Assembly: GCA_024402735.1 (NCBI GenBank)
Contig: JAKSTE010000021.1
Coordinates: forward strand, 1-8,564
DNA from: Alphaproteobacteria bacterium
Lineage (GTDB): Bacteria > Pseudomonadota > Alphaproteobacteria > Rs-D84
Length of the DNA: 8,564 nt
Direction: 5' to 3'
Shown: one piece after another, positions 6,386 through 8,564 of the stretch
Layout of the letters: each line of letters begins with the position of its first letter
Numbering within the stretch: the stretch's first letter is position 1
Translations under genes and position numbers: made by a program
The notes under the pieces: generated by a model
Told to the model about the DNA's origin: nothing
Seen by the model: only the letters and a program-made list of their open reading frames with translations
Database searches by the model: none

Positions 6386-6414
6386 TTGATTTTTTGGCTT
6401 CAGTGCTATACAAT
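6386..6414 (+). promoter_or_regulatory. Candidate sigma-70 promoter for pal
   Basis: TTGATT (6386-6391), a 17-nt spacer and TACAAT (6409-6414) match a housekeeping promoter reasonably well. Transcription would start near 6421, leaving a leader of about 30 nt that contains the AAGGGAG ribosome binding site (6437-6443). Confidence 0.55.
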
Positions 6415-6438
6415 ATAACACGAATAACAAAAACTCAA
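6410..6438 (-). promoter_or_regulatory. Candidate sigma-70 promoter for the UDG-infC block
   Basis: On the minus strand TTGAGT (6438-6433), a 17-nt spacer and TATTGT (6415-6410) form a plausible promoter about 35 nt upstream of the glycosylase start. Its -10 box overlaps that of the + strand pal promoter, so the two would share the same DNA segment. The -10 is weaker than consensus. Confidence 0.4.
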
Positions 6439-6450
6439 GGGAGTATTTTC

Positions 6451-6864
6451 ATGAAAATAAAAAACTTTGTTATGTTGGCTGGTATGGCTGGACTTTTAGC
6501 TGCTTGCTGTTCAAGTATAGTCGAACCTGCTGATTTAAATAATCAACGTGTATTCTTTGGTTTTAATTCTTCTGAAATCACAAAAGATGCAAAAAACAGT
6601 TTGTTAGGTCAATCTTTGTACATGAAACATCATGAAGGCACAAAGATCCAAATAGCTGGTAATTGCGACGAACGTGGTTCTACAGAATATAATTTAGCTT
6701 TAGGTGCACGTCGTGCAAATGCTGCTAAATCTGTATTAGTTAAAGATGGTATAAGTTCTAAACGTATTTCAACTATATCTTATGGTAAAGAACGTCCTTT
6801 AGCACAAGGTACTGGTGAAAAAGTATGGAAATTAAACCGTAATGCAACAACAACTGTAAAATAA
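6451..6864 (+). CDS. pal: Peptidoglycan-associated lipoprotein Pal (OmpA-family)
   Basis: Pal is an outer-membrane lipoprotein that binds peptidoglycan and, with TolQRAB, helps constrict and stabilise the envelope. The 137-residue precursor has a lipoprotein signal peptide with lipobox LAAC and the lipidated cysteine at residue 19. A short linker leads to an OmpA-like domain: VFFGFNSSEIT (strand 1), IQIAGNCDERGSTEYNLALG, then ARRANAAKSVLV and ISTISYGKERP. D73 and R88 match the residues that bind diaminopimelate in this fold, while the usual H-T/A before the D is N-C here. ATG 6451 is chosen because AAGGGAG lies 7 nt upstream and a signal peptide follows; the frame is open back to 6367 but that would overlap the glycosylase start and the promoter. 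The gene stands alone, with no tol genes beside it, and ends at a terminator. Other OmpA-domain lipoproteins are a less likely alternative. Confidence 0.9.
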   Translation: MKIKNFVMLAGMAGLLAACCSSIVEPADLNNQRVFFGFNSSEITKDAKNSLLGQSLYMKHHEGTKIQIAGNCDERGSTEYNLALGARRANAAKSVLVKDGISSKRISTISYGKERPLAQGTGEKVWKLNRNATTTVK

Positions 6865-6879
6865 AGTTTATGTTGATAA

Positions 6880-6909
6880 AAAAAATACCGGTGTTTACCG
6901 GTATTTTTT
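6880..6909. terminator. Bidirectional intrinsic terminator between pal and parB
   Basis: TACCGGT (6886-6892), loop GTTT and ACCGGTA (6897-6903) form a perfect hairpin extended by A and T runs to about 13 bp. Both strands carry a T run after the stem, so it can end both pal (+) and the convergent parAB operon (-). The stem overlaps the parB stop codon. Its core is the same ACCGGT palindrome as in the terminator near 499-526. Confidence 0.85.
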
Positions 6910-7792
6910 ATTGTTTTTTATTAATAATATTTTTAATAAAATTATCCATTTGAATACGGTTTGCAAAAGATATAATAAAATCCCCTGCCCCCCCGCGTCT
7001 TTCTTTTATTTTTACGGGTAAATTAAAATAATTCTTTAATTTTTTTTCTAATTTAGAAATATATTCTATATCTAATGTTTTTTTATTAAAATCTCTTTTT
7101 GATGTGGATCTTTTTGCGTTTTGAACCATTTTTTGTGTTTCTGATACAGAAATTCTATTTTCTATAATATTTTTTGCTATTTGTTCAGGGTTTTCTGCAA
7201 CAGCTATGGTTCTTGCATGAGAGGCAGATATTTTGCCGTTTATAACCATTTCTTTTATGTTTGATGGTAATTCGTTTATTCTTAAGAAATTTCTGATATA
7301 GCTTTCTGATTTACCTATCATTTTAGATACGTCTTGAATAGAGTATTGATAATTGTTTATTAAATTTGCATACCCTGCTGCTTCTTCTATTGGATTTAGA
7401 TTTTCTCTTTGTACATTTTCTATAAGAGCTATTTCCATCATGTTTTTATCATCCATAGTTTTTACTATGGTTGGTATTTCTGTTAAACCGGCCTGTTGTG
7501 CGGCACGCCATCTACGTTCGCCTGCAACTATTTCATAAAGATAGGATTTGTTTTTTACAGGACGGACAATAATTGGTACTAAGACACCTTTCTCTTTTAT
7601 TGAATTAGATAAATCTTCTAATTCTTTTGTTGTAAAAGTGTGACGTGGTTGATCTGGGTTTGGGTGTATTTGAGATGTTTGAATTGGTTTTACGACGACG
7701 CGTTCCGCGCCTGTTAAAACAGAAATATCAGGAATGTTTCCCATTTCTTCATTTATTTCGGCTAATCCTTTGCCTAGAAATTTAGATACCAT
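6908..7792 (-). CDS. parB: Chromosome partitioning protein ParB (CTP-dependent DNA clamp)
   Basis: ParB loads at parS sites near the replication origin, spreads as a CTP-dependent sliding clamp and works with ParA to segregate sister origins. The 294-residue protein has the N-terminal NPDQPRHTF motif (about 45-53), the CTP-binding motifs GERRWRAA (91-98) and ENVQRENL (125-132), a helix-turn-helix region (SIQDVSKMIGKSESYIRNFL, about 151-170) and a C-terminal dimerisation domain (about 244-291). The start ATG overlaps the parA stop codon by one base (TAATG), with AGGA about 8 nt upstream inside parA. Near the 3' end the gene holds a run of seven G on the coding strand (6988-6994), encoding part of RRGGAG (265-270), where relatives usually have a K/G-rich turn. 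This is unusual in such AT-rich DNA but the frame stays intact after it. No parS palindrome was found in the window. Confidence 0.96.
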   Translation of the reverse strand: MVSKFLGKGLAEINEEMGNIPDISVLTGAERVVVKPIQTSQIHPNPDQPRHTFTTKELEDLSNSIKEKGVLVPIIVRPVKNKSYLYEIVAGERRWRAAQQAGLTEIPTIVKTMDDKNMMEIALIENVQRENLNPIEEAAGYANLINNYQYSIQDVSKMIGKSESYIRNFLRINELPSNIKEMVINGKISASHARTIAVAENPEQIAKNIIENRISVSETQKMVQNAKRSTSKRDFNKKTLDIEYISKLEKKLKNYFNLPVKIKERRGGAGDFIISFANRIQMDNFIKNIINKKQ

Positions 7793-8564
7793 TATTTGAT
7801 TCCTTTTTGTTCTAATATAGTTACAACTTCTGTTGCTACGCGTAAATATGCTTGTGCACCAGTTGATTTAAAATCGTAAAACAAAGCTGGTTTGCCATGA
7901 CTTGGTGCTTCGGATACTCGTACGTTTCTAGGAACAATTGTTTTAAATACTTTGTTTCCGAATGTTTTTCTAACATCTTCTTCTACTGCGTGTGTTAATC
8001 CTAGTTTTTTGTCGTACATAGTTAGTAACATTCCTAGAATTTCTAAATTTGAATTCCATTTTTGTTTTACAGCAGAAATTGTGGACAATAATTGTTGTAC
8101 GCCTTCTAAAGCAAAAAATTCACACTGTAAAGGTATTATTACATAGTTAGATGCTGTTAGGGCATTTACTGTTAACATTCCAAGAGCAGGTGGACAATCT
8201 ATCAATATAAAATCGTAGTTTTTATCTATAGTATCTAAAGCTTCTTTTAGCTTATATTCTTTGTTTTCAAGATCTAGCATGTCTAAATCTGCGCCTGCCA
8301 AAGAAGCTGAAGCTGGTAATATATGCATGTTTGGAACACTAGTAGATAAAATATTATCGGTTATATTTGTTGTGCCCATTAAAACGCCATATACGCTTTG
8401 TTTGTGATTTGTTCTAACAAAACCTAAACCTGTACCGGCGTTTCCTTGAGGGTCAAGATCTATTAATAGTACTCTTTTTTTTATTGTAGCTAATGAGGTC
8501 GCAAGGTTTATTGCCGTAGTTGTTTTTCCTACTCCACCTTTTTGATTTGCGAAAGATATAACTG
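7792..8564 (-). CDS. parA: Chromosome partitioning ATPase ParA (Soj), N terminus cut off
   Basis: ParA is a deviant-Walker ATPase that binds the nucleoid non-specifically as an ATP dimer and moves ParB-parS complexes. The frame is open to the right edge; 256 residues are visible, and since chromosomal ParA is about 255-270 residues long, only a handful of N-terminal residues are missing. Near the edge it shows the deviant Walker A NQKGGVGKTTTAINLA, then VLLIDLDPQGNAGTGLG, and later FILIDCPPALGMLTVNAL (Walker B) with VIIPLQCEFFALEGV. The C-terminal part has LTMYDKKLGLTHAVEEDVR and TIVPRNVRVSEAPSHGKP, typical of the chromosomal Soj group. An internal ATG at 8379 is not the start, because the Walker A motif lies upstream of it in the same frame. 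The gene overlaps parB by one base (TAATG), so the two are translationally coupled. Confidence 0.96.
   Translation of the reverse strand, partial: VISFANQKGGVGKTTTAINLATSLATIKKRVLLIDLDPQGNAGTGLGFVRTNHKQSVYGVLMGTTNITDNILSTSVPNMHILPASASLAGADLDMLDLENKEYKLKEALDTIDKNYDFILIDCPPALGMLTVNALTASNYVIIPLQCEFFALEGVQQLLSTISAVKQKWNSNLEILGMLLTMYDKKLGLTHAVEEDVRKTFGNKVFKTIVPRNVRVSEAPSHGKPALFYDFKSTGAQAYLRVATEVVTILEQKGIK

Noticed and set aside
6367..6450. Extended pal reading frame from ATG 6367
   Set aside because: It overlaps the divergent glycosylase start and promoter region; ATG 6451 has a strong ribosome binding site and begins a proper lipoprotein signal peptide.
6908..8564. parS site near parAB
   Set aside because: No sequence close to the conserved TGTTTCACGTGAAACA palindrome was found by eye in the window; it may lie beyond the right edge.

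Overview
The window reads as an ordinary, gene-dense stretch of an AT-rich bacterial chromosome (GC visibly low, roughly 30-35% by eye). The best-supported origin is an Alphaproteobacterium with a low-GC genome, such as an uncultured gut or host-associated lineage. This is inferred from the uracil-DNA glycosylase, whose N-terminal extension and W-containing PGNR loop resemble the alphaproteobacterial branch of the family, and from a Gram-negative envelope (Pal lipoprotein, MacB-type permease). No phage, transposon, CRISPR array, tRNA or rRNA is visible.

Layout from left to right. The 3' end of a macB-like ABC-transporter permease gene (+) enters from the left edge and stops at a bidirectional hairpin terminator (about 499-526). 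Facing it is a long minus-strand block, read from right to left: uracil-DNA glycosylase homologue, infC, two small unrecognised genes (70 and 107 codons), xseB, mutS, truB and rpsO. Gaps are mostly 1-16 nt; the two wider ones are about 44 nt (glycosylase to infC) and 91 nt before xseB, where a perfect TATAAT suggests an internal promoter. Right of a short divergent promoter region (about 6383-6450) lies a single-gene pal unit (+). It ends at a second bidirectional terminator shared with the convergent parA-parB operon (-), whose parA start lies just beyond the right edge.

Functionally the minus-strand block combines translation (IF3, the TruB tRNA pseudouridine synthase, ribosomal protein uS15) with DNA repair (UDG-like protein, exonuclease VII small subunit, MutS). 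parA and parB provide chromosome segregation. Pal anchors the outer membrane to peptidoglycan.

The most notable details are: infC appears to start at ATT with a strong Shine-Dalgarno, the hallmark of IF3 self-regulation; the UDG-like protein has only one cysteine and an altered active-site motif; a seven-cysteine 107-residue protein of unknown function sits in the infC operon; and the two terminators share the same ACCGGT hairpin core. I found no convincing new multi-gene system; the two small genes behind infC are the best candidates for undescribed biology.
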